A stretch of 64,000 bases of DNA from Pseudomonadota bacterium. Its GTDB lineage: Bacteria > Desulfobacterota > Desulfobulbia > Desulfobulbales > Desulfocapsaceae. The notes under the pieces were generated by a model, which saw nothing but the letters and a program-made list of their open reading frames with translations, ran no database searches and had not been told where the DNA came from. Below, piece by piece: positions 36,735-46,474 of this stretch (positions are counted from its first letter, which is position 1; each line of letters opens with the position of its first letter). A program made the translations under genes and the position numbers. The stretch lies in NCBI GenBank assembly GCA_018817385.1, contig JAHIUA010000033.1, forward strand, positions 1 to 64,000, written 5' to 3'.

Positions 36735-37958
36735 ATGCCTGTATACGAATACAACGCGCTGGACCAGAAAGGGAAGTCATGCAAAGGACTCATTGATGCG
36801 GACAGCGAAAGCAGTGCCCGCAGCAAACTGAGAGCTGCAGGCAAATACCCGGTCAGTCTGCGGGTAAGCCTGAACACAGGAGAAAAAGACAGAAGACAAA
36901 GTTTTTCCAACGGATTCCTGTTTGATCGAATCAAATCAGAAGAGACCTACCTTTTCACCAGACAACTTGCCACCCTCCTGGGTGCAGGCATCCCCCTCAT
37001 CAATGCCCTGGCCTCTATTATTGAACAGAGCAGCAACCCTGCTCTGAAAAGAGTCCTGGCCCAGATCAGAGATTCGGTAAATGAGGGCTCCACCCTGACC
37101 AAGGCCCTGGCCAGACACCCCAAACTTTTCTCAAATATTTACATCAATATGGTTCGTTCCGGTGAAGCCTCGGGCTCCCTGGACATTGTTCTGGAACGAC
37201 TGGCCGACTTCGGAGAAAAACAGAAGGCCTTACAGGGCCGGCTGAAAGCTGCGCTGATCTATCCGATCTTCATGGCCGTTATCGGAAGCGGCATCCTCAT
37301 CTTCCTGATGAGTTATATCGTTCCCAACATTACCCGGGTGTTCACCGATATGGAACGGGCCCTGCCTCTACCCACCCGGATGCTCATTTTTGCCAGTGAT
37401 GCCCTGCGTAATTACTGGTGGCTTGGAGTATTGGTTCTCTTTGCCATCTTTTTTGCTGTACGCCTTTTCCTGGCCCGGGAGAAAGGACGCAGGATCTGGG
37501 ATAGAATCAAGCTCTCGCTCCCCATTACCGGAGCAGTGACCCGCAAGATCATCCTGGCCCGCTTTGCCTCTACCCTGGGAAGTCTCTTGAACAGCGGCGT
37601 TCCCCTCATTGTTTCACTGCAGATCGTCAACAGCATTGTCAACAATCGACCGGTCTGCGAGGTCATTGAGGTGGCCATGGAGCAGATCCAGAAGGGAAAG
37701 AGCATGAGCAGCGCCTTTGAGTCCTCTGTCTGGTTTCCTCCAATCTTTATCCAGATGATCGGAGTGGGTGAACAGAGCGGCCAACTCGAATCAATGCTTG
37801 AAAAGGTTGCCCGGACCTATGAACGTGAGGTGGAAACTGCTATTCTGGGAATGACCTCTCTCATTGAACCAATCATGATTACTGCCATGGGCGCGGCCGT
37901 CGGGTTTGTCGTCCTCTCTATCCTCCTCCCTATCTTTGAAATGAACCAGATGATATAA
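36735..37958 (+). CDS. gspF: type II secretion inner-membrane platform protein GspF
   Basis: 407-aa polytopic protein of the GspF/PilC family that couples the ATPase to pseudopilus assembly. It opens with MPVYEYNALDQKGK, has two repeated T2SF domains (one beginning FTRQLATLLGAGIPLINAL at about residue 75, the second near residue 275) and three membrane helices (about 170-195, 222-245 and 375-400). It heads the plus-strand gsp operon. Confidence 0.97.
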   Translation: MPVYEYNALDQKGKSCKGLIDADSESSARSKLRAAGKYPVSLRVSLNTGEKDRRQSFSNGFLFDRIKSEETYLFTRQLATLLGAGIPLINALASIIEQSSNPALKRVLAQIRDSVNEGSTLTKALARHPKLFSNIYINMVRSGEASGSLDIVLERLADFGEKQKALQGRLKAALIYPIFMAVIGSGILIFLMSYIVPNITRVFTDMERALPLPTRMLIFASDALRNYWWLGVLVLFAIFFAVRLFLAREKGRRIWDRIKLSLPITGAVTRKIILARFASTLGSLLNSGVPLIVSLQIVNSIVNNRPVCEVIEVAMEQIQKGKSMSSAFESSVWFPPIFIQMIGVGEQSGQLESMLEKVARTYEREVETAILGMTSLIEPIMITAMGAAVGFVVLSILLPIFEMNQMI

Positions 37959-38099
37959 ACAATCAACAAGATATCTATATGTTACAAGACAAGACAGTCT
38001 CTTCCACACCCTAACCTAAATACTTGATGATCCACCTTTAATTTGCTATAGTTGAAAATGATATTAATAACCTTCAATCCTTTGCCCAGGCTGCCAGCT

Positions 38100-40253
38100 A
38101 TGAAATTATTCTTACGAACTTTTTCTCTGCTTCTTCTCACCATGATTCTCCCTGCTCTTTCACCGGCCCAGGAAAGTCTCGATCCAGATTTTGGCCACAA
38201 TGGACAGCTGACAACAGACTTCTCCATCTATAACGATGAGGCCTACGCCATTGCTGTGCAGGCTGACGGCAAGATCCTGGTGGCGGGACAGAGTGAAAAC
38301 GGTGCAGATACAGACATCGCCCTGGCCCGGTACCTGGCCGATGGCAGCCTGGATACTGACTTTAGCTCAGACGGTCAAGTAACCGTGGCAGTGGGATCCG
38401 GAAATGACAGGGGGCTGGCCCTGACCATCCAGGAAGACGGTAAGATCCTGGTGGGTGGCACAACAGCCAACGAGAATGACATGGACATTACCGTTGTCCG
38501 TCTGACTGCAGATGGCCTCCCCGATATGGACTTTGACCAGGATGGACAGATGAGCATCCCCCTGCCTGACACCAATGACAGCACCCAGACCGTGCTGGTG
38601 CAGACAGATGGCAAGATTATCCTGGCCGGCAGCAGTGAAGGGAGCAGCACAACACACCTCTTTATTGCCCGCCTCAACGGTGACGGCTCCCTGGACACTA
38701 CTTTCAATGGCAATGGTATCGTTACGGACACAGGCAGCAACGACTGCGCCGCCTACAGTGGTGCCTTAGTCGATGACGGCCGCATTCTTCTTGGCGGCTT
38801 CAGGGACACTGATGGTCAAAAGCGGGCAACACTCTTTTCTTTTCTCAGTAATGGACAAGTTGACCAGAGCTTTGGCGATCAGGGCAGTAGCCTCCTGGAT
38901 GCAAATTATGTAAATTCAGTTTTTTACGACCTCGCCCTCCTTGAAGATGGAAATATTGTAGCAACTGGCGCAATCCAGGAAGAGTCCTATCGCTCAATCC
39001 TCCTCGCCCGATTCCTCTCCAGCGGGAAAATAGACCAAGACTTCAATGAACAGGGGACCGTAACAGCTGACCTGGGTACAGACAGTGTTGCCTACGGCCT
39101 TGCCATTGCCGCAGATGGCAGCATCTATCTTTCCGGATCCAGCAGCAGCGATCAGGATATGGATTTTATCCTCCTCCACTATACTGCCTCGGGCACACCG
39201 GTAATTGAGACCACAGAAGCACTGATGCAGGCAACAGCAACAAAATCAGTCAGCAGTGATTCCGTTGCCATCTCCTCGCTGCTCGTCGTTGACAGCGATT
39301 TCAGCAAAGAAGTTGTTTCAACAGTTAAGCCAACCTTTATCCTCACCGACTTTGAGCAGTACAACGATATTGCCCGGGCCATTTCCATCCAGAAAAGCGG
39401 TAACATCCTCCTGGCCGGATCGGTAGAAAACGGCAAAGATACAGATTTCGGACTGATCAGTTTCAGCACCGCAGACCTTTCCCAGCAGCGCATCATAAAT
39501 GGCATTGACACTACCGAAGGCTACTACATTGCTACCACACCGCCGACCCGTGTGACCCGTAACAGCGCTGCCAGCGGTGGTTTCCTTGAAAGTATAAGCA
39601 CAGATCCCCAGGACATCAGTCAGCGAGGAGTCTGCTACGGCATAACCCCTGCCCCCGGCCTCAAGGATGTGAGTGTCACTGATGAAACAACAACCGCAGT
39701 CGCCGACACCACAACAACGACGACAACTGTTGGAACTACTCTCCCTGTCCTGGCCACAACCGTTTACGAAGGCTGCACCACAGACGGGTCCGGAGTGGGA
39801 ACCTTTCGTAGTGACATTTTAGACATTACCCCAGACACCCTCTACTATGTAAGGGCCTATGCGGAACTCTCCGATGGTACTGTTATCTACGGCAATGAGC
39901 TCCAGTTCACGACCAAGGATGCCTGTTTCATCGCCACAGCAGCCTATGGCAGCCTCGATGACAGCCATGTCCTTGTTCTCCGTCAATTCCGCGACACCTA
40001 TCTCAAATCATCGGCACTGGGCAGAAAACTGATCAATCGCTACTATTTGCTTTCTCCCCCACTTGCCCAACTGATTTCTGAGCACCCAGCTGCGCAAGGC
40101 GCTGTTCGCCTGGCCATGGCCCCGGTGGCAACAATCAGCTATCTGAGCCTGCACCCTGTTTTGGCGGCACAACTTGTGGGTCTGTCCTTCCTCCTTCTTG
40201 GACTGCTTCAGTTTGTTTGCAGCACCCTGAAACAGGCGCCTGTAAAGGAATAA
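38100..40253 (+). CDS. secreted delta-60 repeat protein with C-terminal CFI-box
   Basis: 717-aa exported protein inside the type II secretion operon. A signal peptide covers residues 1-24 (core LLLLTMILPAL, cleavage after SPA). About six to seven units of the delta-60 type follow, each with LDxDFxxxGQ and ADGKILVAG-like strands every 45-60 residues (residues about 27-340). A Thr-rich region and a fibronectin-like segment (YYVRAYAELSDGTVIYGNEL) come next. The end has ACFIATAAYGS, LRQFRDTYLK and YYLLSPPLA followed by a hydrophobic helix: the CFI-box C-terminal module. ATG 38100 is preferred over an upstream ATG at 38052 because it begins the signal peptide. Location between gspF and gspG suggests a dedicated T2SS client; this is inference. 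Confidence 0.85.
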   Translation: MKLFLRTFSLLLLTMILPALSPAQESLDPDFGHNGQLTTDFSIYNDEAYAIAVQADGKILVAGQSENGADTDIALARYLADGSLDTDFSSDGQVTVAVGSGNDRGLALTIQEDGKILVGGTTANENDMDITVVRLTADGLPDMDFDQDGQMSIPLPDTNDSTQTVLVQTDGKIILAGSSEGSSTTHLFIARLNGDGSLDTTFNGNGIVTDTGSNDCAAYSGALVDDGRILLGGFRDTDGQKRATLFSFLSNGQVDQSFGDQGSSLLDANYVNSVFYDLALLEDGNIVATGAIQEESYRSILLARFLSSGKIDQDFNEQGTVTADLGTDSVAYGLAIAADGSIYLSGSSSSDQDMDFILLHYTASGTPVIETTEALMQATATKSVSSDSVAISSLLVVDSDFSKEVVSTVKPTFILTDFEQYNDIARAISIQKSGNILLAGSVENGKDTDFGLISFSTADLSQQRIINGIDTTEGYYIATTPPTRVTRNSAASGGFLESISTDPQDISQRGVCYGITPAPGLKDVSVTDETTTAVADTTTTTTTVGTTLPVLATTVYEGCTTDGSGVGTFRSDILDITPDTLYYVRAYAELSDGTVIYGNELQFTTKDACFIATAAYGSLDDSHVLVLRQFRDTYLKSSALGRKLINRYYLLSPPLAQLISEHPAAQGAVRLAMAPVATISYLSLHPVLAAQLVGLSFLLLGLLQFVCSTLKQAPVKE

Positions 40254-40375
40254 AACTGACTCCTGTGTATGGTAGTGCTATCCCCAAATCTTACAGTCTA
40301 TCCCGACTCCAACTTTGGATAGCGTTGCCATTTTTTTACAAAAAATTAATGAGTTATAAAAGGTCGAATTTCATC

Positions 40376-40843
40376 ATGCAACAACGAAGTATTTTTCTAA
40401 GAAAAAGGTCATCAAGCACAGAAGAGGGCTTCACCCTTATCGAACTGCTGGTCGTGCTTGTCATTATAGGTATCCTGGCCGGGTACGTAGGCCCCCGCAT
40501 CATGGGTCATCCGGAGGAGGCCAAACGGACCATGACTGCAGCTCAGATCAGTGGCCTGGAAACGGCCCTGGAGACGTACAGACTTGATAATGGGAGCTAC
40601 CCCAGTACGGAACAAGGCCTTCAAGCCCTGATCGAGCCACCAACTGCAGGGAAACTCCCCTCGAAATGGCGTGAGGGCGGATATATGGCAAAGGGGAAAG
40701 TCCCCAAAGATCCCTGGGGAAATGAGTATGTCTATCTCAGCCCAGGCAGTCACACTGATTTTGACATTATCTCCTACGGTGCAGACGGAGAATCCGGTGG
40801 TGAAGGAACCGATGCTGATATCAATAACTGGGAGTTAGAATAG
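40376..40843 (+). CDS. gspG: major pseudopilin GspG
   Basis: 155-aa major subunit of the periplasmic pseudopilus. The prepilin peptidase site is EEG/FTLIELLVVLVIIGILAG, cut between Gly and Phe, and the GspG features TYRLDNGSYPSTEQGLQAL and PKDPWGNEYVYLSPG with the calcium-loop region follow. The leader before the cut is about 23 residues, longer than usual, so ATG 40376 is the best of several in-frame starts. gspO, whose product cuts this site, is not in the window. Confidence 0.96.
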   Translation: MQQRSIFLRKRSSSTEEGFTLIELLVVLVIIGILAGYVGPRIMGHPEEAKRTMTAAQISGLETALETYRLDNGSYPSTEQGLQALIEPPTAGKLPSKWREGGYMAKGKVPKDPWGNEYVYLSPGSHTDFDIISYGADGESGGEGTDADINNWELE

Positions 40844-40846
40844 TCC

Positions 40847-41371
40847 TTGCAGGACAGACTGTCACATAGTCCCTTTAGACGACAGGGTTTTACCCTCCTG
40901 GAACTCCTGATGGTCTGCTTCCTGATCTCCATCAGTCTTGCCCTGGCCCTTCCCACCGTGCGCAACAGCCTGATGACGGATCAGCTGGCATCAGGATCAC
41001 GAAAGATCATTTCACTGATTAAAAGCGCTCGCAGCAAGGCAGTGATGACCCGGCAGCCCTATCTGATTTTTCTTGATCCTGCGGAACAGAGACTCTGGTA
41101 CCAGGAAGCAGGCGGAGACCGGGAAGAACCGTCTGCTGCTGTCCATCCCTCTATCACCCTCCCCGCCGGGGTTCATATTCTGGATATCAAACAGGCAAAC
41201 AGCGGCAACGATCAGAATGCTCTCAGCAATGGGCTATGGATCAGCAAACAAGGATATATGGATAAGACAGCCATCCACCTCGGCGATGGGAGCGATAAGA
41301 GTATCAGCCTCCTCATATCTCCTTTTCTCCATACCATTCAGGTCCTTGACGGACCCGTGCATTTTGAATGA
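40847..41371 (+). CDS. gspH: minor pseudopilin GspH (TTG start)
   Basis: 174-aa pseudopilin with cleavage site RRQG/FTLLELLMVCFLISIS. The only possible start ahead of the site is TTG at 40847, because an in-frame stop (the gspG stop) lies just two codons upstream and no ATG or GTG intervenes. Spacing and order within the operon are those of gspH. Length is typical. Confidence 0.9.
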   Translation: MQDRLSHSPFRRQGFTLLELLMVCFLISISLALALPTVRNSLMTDQLASGSRKIISLIKSARSKAVMTRQPYLIFLDPAEQRLWYQEAGGDREEPSAAVHPSITLPAGVHILDIKQANSGNDQNALSNGLWISKQGYMDKTAIHLGDGSDKSISLLISPFLHTIQVLDGPVHFE

Positions 41372-41387
41372 GGGTTCTTCCTTGTCC

Positions 41388-41795
41388 ATGAATAATTTGA
41401 CAAGGCCTTGCTGCAGCCGTACGACAGGTTTCACCCTGCTCGAGGTCATGATTGCCGTGGCCATTCTAGCCATAGCCCTGACCAGTCTCTTTGGTTCCCA
41501 ATCCAAGAGTGTAGCCCTGGCCACTGAGACCCGTTTCAATACACAGGCCCCTCTCCTGGCCCAGATGCAGCTGACAACCATCCTGGCCAGCGAAGAGATC
41601 ATTGCCGGAGAAGGCGATTTCGGCGATGAATTCCCTGGATTCAAGTGGATGTTGAGTGTTGAAGATGCCACCTTCGGAGAATCCGAGATCCTGCAAGAAC
41701 TGGATAGTGAACTGCAGTACCTCAGCTTGGTAGTCACCTGGGGAGACAGTGTCTACAGCTATCTACTTGACAGTTACCAAGTGAGTAACCCATGA
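41388..41795 (+). CDS. gspI: minor pseudopilin GspI
   Basis: 135-aa pseudopilin with TTG/FTLLEVMIAVAILAIALTS, the expected length for GspI, and a short globular domain. With GspJ and GspK it forms the tip complex. ATG 41388 leaves a normal 14-residue leader. The longer open frame reaches back into gspH and is not meaningful. It ends in an ATGA overlap with gspJ. Confidence 0.92.
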   Translation: MNNLTRPCCSRTTGFTLLEVMIAVAILAIALTSLFGSQSKSVALATETRFNTQAPLLAQMQLTTILASEEIIAGEGDFGDEFPGFKWMLSVEDATFGESEILQELDSELQYLSLVVTWGDSVYSYLLDSYQVSNP

Positions 41796-42469
41796 ATCTG
41801 AGGGACAGCATTCATTTGACAAAACAGGGGTTCACCCTTCTCGAAGTCCTGATGGCCATCGCCATTTTTGCCCTCGTCATGGGTCTGGCCTACGGCTCCT
41901 ACAATGCCACTTTCCGCATCATCAATGGAGCCGGCGCCCAGGCAGAAGTTTACTCCAAAGCCAGGACAACCATGGAAAGGATCCAAGAAGACCTGGAATC
42001 ATTTTTCCCTGGTGAAGATATGATATTTACCGGGACAAGCGAATCAACAGGGGAATACCGAGCCGACACCCTGCGCTTCACCTCCACCAGCCAAGTGATT
42101 CTGCATCCCGATCAAACTCCCATAGGCCACACCATCATTCACTATCAGGTGCAAACAGACCCTGAGACCAATACGCTCAGTCTCTACCGTTCCGAACTGC
42201 TGGCCCTGCCAGGGGCAACTGATGGAGAGGAAGACGACGAGGACCTGGGACTCCTGCTCTGTGACCAGTTACTGGAAGTAGCCTTTGACTATCGCAATCG
42301 GGATGGTGATGATGTAGAGGAATGGGAAAATGGGGATGAAGATACGGCTCTCACCTCCCTGCCTGAACAGATCACCATCAGCCTCCGCTTTGCAGATGGA
42401 CAAGAAGAGACGACAGGGACCCTGTTCAAAACCGCTCTGACCCTTCCCGGAGTCAAAAAGAGACCATGA
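41792..42469 (+). CDS. gspJ: minor pseudopilin GspJ
   Basis: 225-aa tip pseudopilin. The site KQG/FTLLEVLMAIAIFALVM follows a 13-residue leader, and the body shows the GspJ pattern (RTTMERIQEDLESFF and LLLCDQLLEVAFDYRNRDG). Asp/Glu-rich loops (DGEEDDEDLG) are longer than in textbook members. ATGA overlaps at both ends. Confidence 0.93.
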   Translation: MNLRDSIHLTKQGFTLLEVLMAIAIFALVMGLAYGSYNATFRIINGAGAQAEVYSKARTTMERIQEDLESFFPGEDMIFTGTSESTGEYRADTLRFTSTSQVILHPDQTPIGHTIIHYQVQTDPETNTLSLYRSELLALPGATDGEEDDEDLGLLLCDQLLEVAFDYRNRDGDDVEEWENGDEDTALTSLPEQITISLRFADGQEETTGTLFKTALTLPGVKKRP

Positions 42470-43497
42470 GACAGATCCTTGGCAACCACAGAGGCATGGC
42501 CCTGCTCCTGGTTATCAGCCTGGTGAGTGTGCTGGCCATCGTCACCCTGCAGTTTAACAGAGAGATGCGCCAGGAATATGTTGCCTCTGCCAGCCTCCGC
42601 AACAGTATCAGGTTGGGAGTAATGATCAGGTCTGGCATCACCTTGGCAGAACAAATCCTTCTCAAAGATCAAGAGGAGAACACTTTTGATTCCCTCCACG
42701 ACTCCTGGGCCCTTCTCAGTGGAGAAGACCTTTCTTTGCTCTTCGACCAGCAGTCTCTGGAGCTGGCAGTTATCGACGAGGGGGGAAAATTCCAGATAAA
42801 TGCCATGGTTACTCGTAAGAAGAAAGGGCAGGTTGTCAGCAACGGCAATGATGAGGAACAGGTACAGCATGAGATCGATGTCCGCAACATCCTCTGGCGA
42901 TTATTACGGGCAGAGCCCTATCTTGTCGAAGATGGAGATGCCAGAGAGATCATCGACGCTCTGATAGACTGGATGGACAGTGGAGACGGAGATGGAGAAG
43001 AAGAATATGGTGCCGAGGATAGCTATTACCAGTCTCTGGAGCCCCCTTATTCCTGCAAAAACGGACCGGTTGAATCCATTGCAGAACTGCTCCTGGTCAA
43101 GGGCATCACTCCTGAGCTCCTCTATGGCACAGACGAACGGCCCCCCTTGGCACCACTTCTCACGGCCTCGGCAAGTGATGGTAAAATCAATATCAATACC
43201 GCAGACGCTCTCCTTCTCCAGGCCCTGAACCAAGGCATGGACAAAGAAACGGCAGAGGCCATGCTCGCCTACCGCGAAGATGAAAATAACAGAGAACTGC
43301 TCGCTGACACAGGATGGTATCAAAATGTTCCTTCTTTTCCAGGTGATATTGAGTTACAAAAGGATCTGATTAAAACAGTAAGCAATTTTTTTAGAATCGA
43401 GGCCTCGGCTGGCTCCGATACAGAGAAAAAAACGGTTGCCGCAATAGTTGAGCGCCAAAACAAGGCAATTTCACTCCTGCGATGGGACACTCTTTAA
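42466..43497 (+). CDS. gspK: tip pseudopilin GspK
   Basis: 343-aa large pseudopilin capping the pseudopilus. The leader ends at NHRG/MALLLVISLVSVLAIV, lacking the usual Glu at +5 as is typical for GspK. The alpha domain carries DWMDSGDGDGEEEYGAEDSY and PYSCKNGPVESIAELLLVKG, the calcium-binding and helix-hairpin motifs of the family. It starts in an ATGA overlap with gspJ. Confidence 0.94.
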   Translation: MRQILGNHRGMALLLVISLVSVLAIVTLQFNREMRQEYVASASLRNSIRLGVMIRSGITLAEQILLKDQEENTFDSLHDSWALLSGEDLSLLFDQQSLELAVIDEGGKFQINAMVTRKKKGQVVSNGNDEEQVQHEIDVRNILWRLLRAEPYLVEDGDAREIIDALIDWMDSGDGDGEEEYGAEDSYYQSLEPPYSCKNGPVESIAELLLVKGITPELLYGTDERPPLAPLLTASASDGKININTADALLLQALNQGMDKETAEAMLAYREDENNRELLADTGWYQNVPSFPGDIELQKDLIKTVSNFFRIEASAGSDTEKKTVAAIVERQNKAISLLRWDTL

Positions 43498-43501
43498 CGT
43501 A

Positions 43502-45001
43502 ATGGCACATCAAATCCTTTCCATAGACCTGCAGCAGGATCTGTTGACAGCAGCCATCCTCGATGATGAAAAAACCCAGGAACTCCTTGCCTCCACTGTG
43601 GTGGTCACCGGAAGCAGACCCCCCGAGGAGGTAATCGCTGAACTGGCAGCAAAACTGGCCTGTGCTGATTGCCGCTGTTTTCTCTCCCTGGGAGCCTCAT
43701 TCTTCTCTTTCCGGAACCTCGTCCTGCCCTTTTCCGACCGTAAGTCCATCAACAAGATACTGCCCTTTGAACTTGAAGAAAGCACGGCAAACTCCATCGA
43801 CACCATGCTCATTGATTTCATGCTCAACAGCAGGGAAGGAGAAGAAACAGAAGTCATTGCCGCCATGATCGAACGAAAACTCCTCTCCGAATGGTATACT
43901 GCACTCCGGCAGGCAGGAATTTCCCCCGAGTTCATAACCCTATCCGGTCTTGCTACTCTTTCCAGCATTCGAGAAAATGGCAAGCCTCCGGAGGAATTCA
44001 TCTTCCTTGACTTGAGAATGGAAAATGCTGCTCTTTTCCTGGTCTCCTCGGACAGGCTGCAACTGATCAGACCTCTGGTCTTTGATGCAGGAAGAAAAGC
44101 GGGCTTCACCTTTGATGAAGAGAGCGGAGAAATACATATCCAAAGGCCTGAACATGGAGCCGAGGCCTTCCGTGAACTTTCCCTGGCCATCAAACAGACC
44201 CTGACCCCTCTTTCTCTTGCTACGCCGATGGCGACACTTCCCATTTATATTGATGGAGGTGCAGGATTAAGCCAATCGGCCACCACATGGCTGGATGCAG
44301 CCTTTAACAGGCCCTGTCTGGTCTGTGGCCGGGCCGGATTGCTTCCTCTCCCTTCCTCACTACCTGCTGAGACCGATCAGCATGCCCGTCTCCTCACCTC
44401 CTGCCTCAGTTTGGCTATCCAGGGAGGAAAAGCAAAAAACAGCTTCAATTTCAGCAAAGAGGAATTTGCTCCCCACCGAGGGCTGAGCAGCTACCGGGTC
44501 CAGCAACGACTGATCGCCTACCCTCTCATCGCCCTCCTCCTCCTTTCCCTGGGGTATCTCTGGTACAATACCAATGTCCTGAACAAACAACAGGCGGCCC
44601 TGGTTGCCGAGATCCGGGCCGTCTTCACAGAGACCCTCCCAGAAGTAAGCCGGGTGGTAGACCCCCTGCAACAGCTGCAGGTGGCCATCAACAAGAGCAG
44701 ACTTTCTTCCACAGAAGGTGAGGGAACCACTCTCCCCTATACAGTTCTCCATGTCCTGCGCGAGATTTCCACACGAATCCCCCCATCCTTGGACGTCCGC
44801 CTTACCCGCCTGGTCTACGAAAGCAAAGGGCTGCGTCTCATGGGCATCACTGACACCTTCAATACCGTGGATAGCCTGAAAAAGAATCTGGAACAATCAC
44901 CAGACTTTATCAGCGTGACCATCAGTTCCGCCAACCTGAACGCCAAAGACAGCAAAATTCGTTTTGAACTGAAGGTCGAATGTGGAGGTACCGCACCATG
45001 A
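43502..45001 (+). CDS. gspL: type II secretion protein GspL
   Basis: 499-aa inner-membrane protein linking GspE to the platform. The cytoplasmic part (residues 1-340) is actin-like (PilM-like) with NKILPFELEES, the membrane helix is near residues 338-360 (IAYPLIALLLLSLGYLWYN), and the periplasmic ferredoxin-like domain ends the chain. ATG 43502 lies 4 bases after the gspK stop; the frame upstream of it runs inside gspK. Confidence 0.92.
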   Translation: MAHQILSIDLQQDLLTAAILDDEKTQELLASTVVVTGSRPPEEVIAELAAKLACADCRCFLSLGASFFSFRNLVLPFSDRKSINKILPFELEESTANSIDTMLIDFMLNSREGEETEVIAAMIERKLLSEWYTALRQAGISPEFITLSGLATLSSIRENGKPPEEFIFLDLRMENAALFLVSSDRLQLIRPLVFDAGRKAGFTFDEESGEIHIQRPEHGAEAFRELSLAIKQTLTPLSLATPMATLPIYIDGGAGLSQSATTWLDAAFNRPCLVCGRAGLLPLPSSLPAETDQHARLLTSCLSLAIQGGKAKNSFNFSKEEFAPHRGLSSYRVQQRLIAYPLIALLLLSLGYLWYNTNVLNKQQAALVAEIRAVFTETLPEVSRVVDPLQQLQVAINKSRLSSTEGEGTTLPYTVLHVLREISTRIPPSLDVRLTRLVYESKGLRLMGITDTFNTVDSLKKNLEQSPDFISVTISSANLNAKDSKIRFELKVECGGTAP

Positions 45002-45576
45002 CCCTTTCTTCTCTGCCCACTCTCCTGCAGCCCCTGATCGAAAAAATAGGCTGGGAGCGCATGGTCAAACGTGAAAAAATCATGCTTGCTGGCCTGGTTC
45101 TCTTTGCCGGGAGTGTACTCCTCTTTCATTTCCTTTTTTCGCCCCTCCTGGATTCCAGGCAACGACTGAAAAACTCCATAAGCGTCAAAGAAACGGAGCT
45201 CCAGCAGATCCGCGACTTGCAGAAAGAATATCAGGCCCTTCAGCACCAGACAGGGGATATCCAAGAACGAATAAGCAATAGGCCCAAGGCCTTCACCCTT
45301 TTTTCCTTTATCGAACTGCAGGCTGCCGAAGCCAAAATAAAAGAACAGATCAGCTATCTCAAGCCCAGTGAGATAGAAGGAGAGAGTGCCCTGAAAGAAT
45401 CACGGGTGGATATGAAACTGCAGAGGATCAATCTTGATGATCTTGTCAATTTCCTCAAAGGCCTCGAATCACCAAAGGATGTGGTTTTCATCAACCGGAT
45501 CTCTATCCAGGAACATGGCAAGGATGAGGGCTACGTAAATGCCGTAATTCAGATTATCACCTTCAGGGAAGCATGA
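44998..45576 (+). CDS. gspM: type II secretion protein GspM
   Basis: 192-aa partner of GspL. Short cytoplasmic start, one membrane helix (residues about 28-50), a coiled coil (ISVKETELQQIRDLQKEYQA) and a ferredoxin-like periplasmic domain. ATGA overlaps at both ends. Confidence 0.88.
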   Translation: MTLSSLPTLLQPLIEKIGWERMVKREKIMLAGLVLFAGSVLLFHFLFSPLLDSRQRLKNSISVKETELQQIRDLQKEYQALQHQTGDIQERISNRPKAFTLFSFIELQAAEAKIKEQISYLKPSEIEGESALKESRVDMKLQRINLDDLVNFLKGLESPKDVVFINRISIQEHGKDEGYVNAVIQIITFREA

Positions 45577-46466
45577 TGAATTTCCTCAGAAACAGACTTG
45601 TTCTCTCTTGCAGCCTGATCCTCTACACCCTGCTCCTGACTGCGGCCCTGCTCTACTTCCGTTTTCCTGCTGAAAAACTCAAACTCTCCTGTCAATTGAG
45701 ACTGGAACAGCTTTTGTCTGTGAACCATTGCACCATTGGTCAGCTCAGTTATCATTTCCCTTTCAGCATGGTAGCCAATGAGATACAATTCAGCAGCAGA
45801 ACAGGAGAAGGAGGCCAGCTGGTCACCGTTGATCAGGCCATCCTTACCCCAGCCCTGACAAGCCCGAAATCACGTTTTCTGGTCACCCTGAACGCCTGCG
45901 GCGGCAAGCATGATTTCGCCCTGATCCTGAATCGTACTGAAAATGAATTCACTCTCAAGGATATTCGCCTCAGGGATCTCGACCTGGCCCAACTCCCTTT
46001 TCTCCGGCAGGCCACAGCAAGGGAAATCACTGGCAGTCTTGAAGGAAGCGGAACCTATCATGGCATCCGGAAAAATGGAAAATACGAAACCGACGGCCAA
46101 GGGACAATAACCTTGAGCAAGGGAAGCTTCGGCCTCCTCTATCCCATTCTCTCTCTCAAGAACATCGATCTCCAAAGCTTTCAAGCAGATATCTCTCTTC
46201 AAGGAGACGACCTGAAATTCAGCAACGGGACCTTCAGTGGGCAGGAACTCAAAGGAGATTTTTCCGGCATTCTGGGCCTGAAGACGGGATTGGCCACTTC
46301 CTCCCTCGCCTTTCAAGGAAAACTGGACCCTCTGCCACCCCTCTTAAAAAAGAGCAAACATGCCAAAAACATGGTAAATCAACTGAAGAAACAACGTAAT
46401 CAAACTGGCCTTCCCTTTCGTCTGAATGGGGTAGTACAAAAACCGAGCTTCCGTTTTTCCCCCTGA
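45573..46466 (+). CDS. gspN: type II secretion protein GspN
   Basis: 297-aa protein with an N-terminal membrane helix (residues about 8-28) and a beta-rich periplasmic body of the GspN type, related to AsmA-like lipid-handling folds (KGSFGLLYPILSLKNIDLQS, LKGDFSGILGLKTGLA). GspN is not present in all T2SS; its role in secretion is unsettled. The ATG overlaps the gspM stop. Confidence 0.82.
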   Translation: MMNFLRNRLVLSCSLILYTLLLTAALLYFRFPAEKLKLSCQLRLEQLLSVNHCTIGQLSYHFPFSMVANEIQFSSRTGEGGQLVTVDQAILTPALTSPKSRFLVTLNACGGKHDFALILNRTENEFTLKDIRLRDLDLAQLPFLRQATAREITGSLEGSGTYHGIRKNGKYETDGQGTITLSKGSFGLLYPILSLKNIDLQSFQADISLQGDDLKFSNGTFSGQELKGDFSGILGLKTGLATSSLAFQGKLDPLPPLLKKSKHAKNMVNQLKKQRNQTGLPFRLNGVVQKPSFRFSP

Positions 46467-46474
46467 TCCATTTA

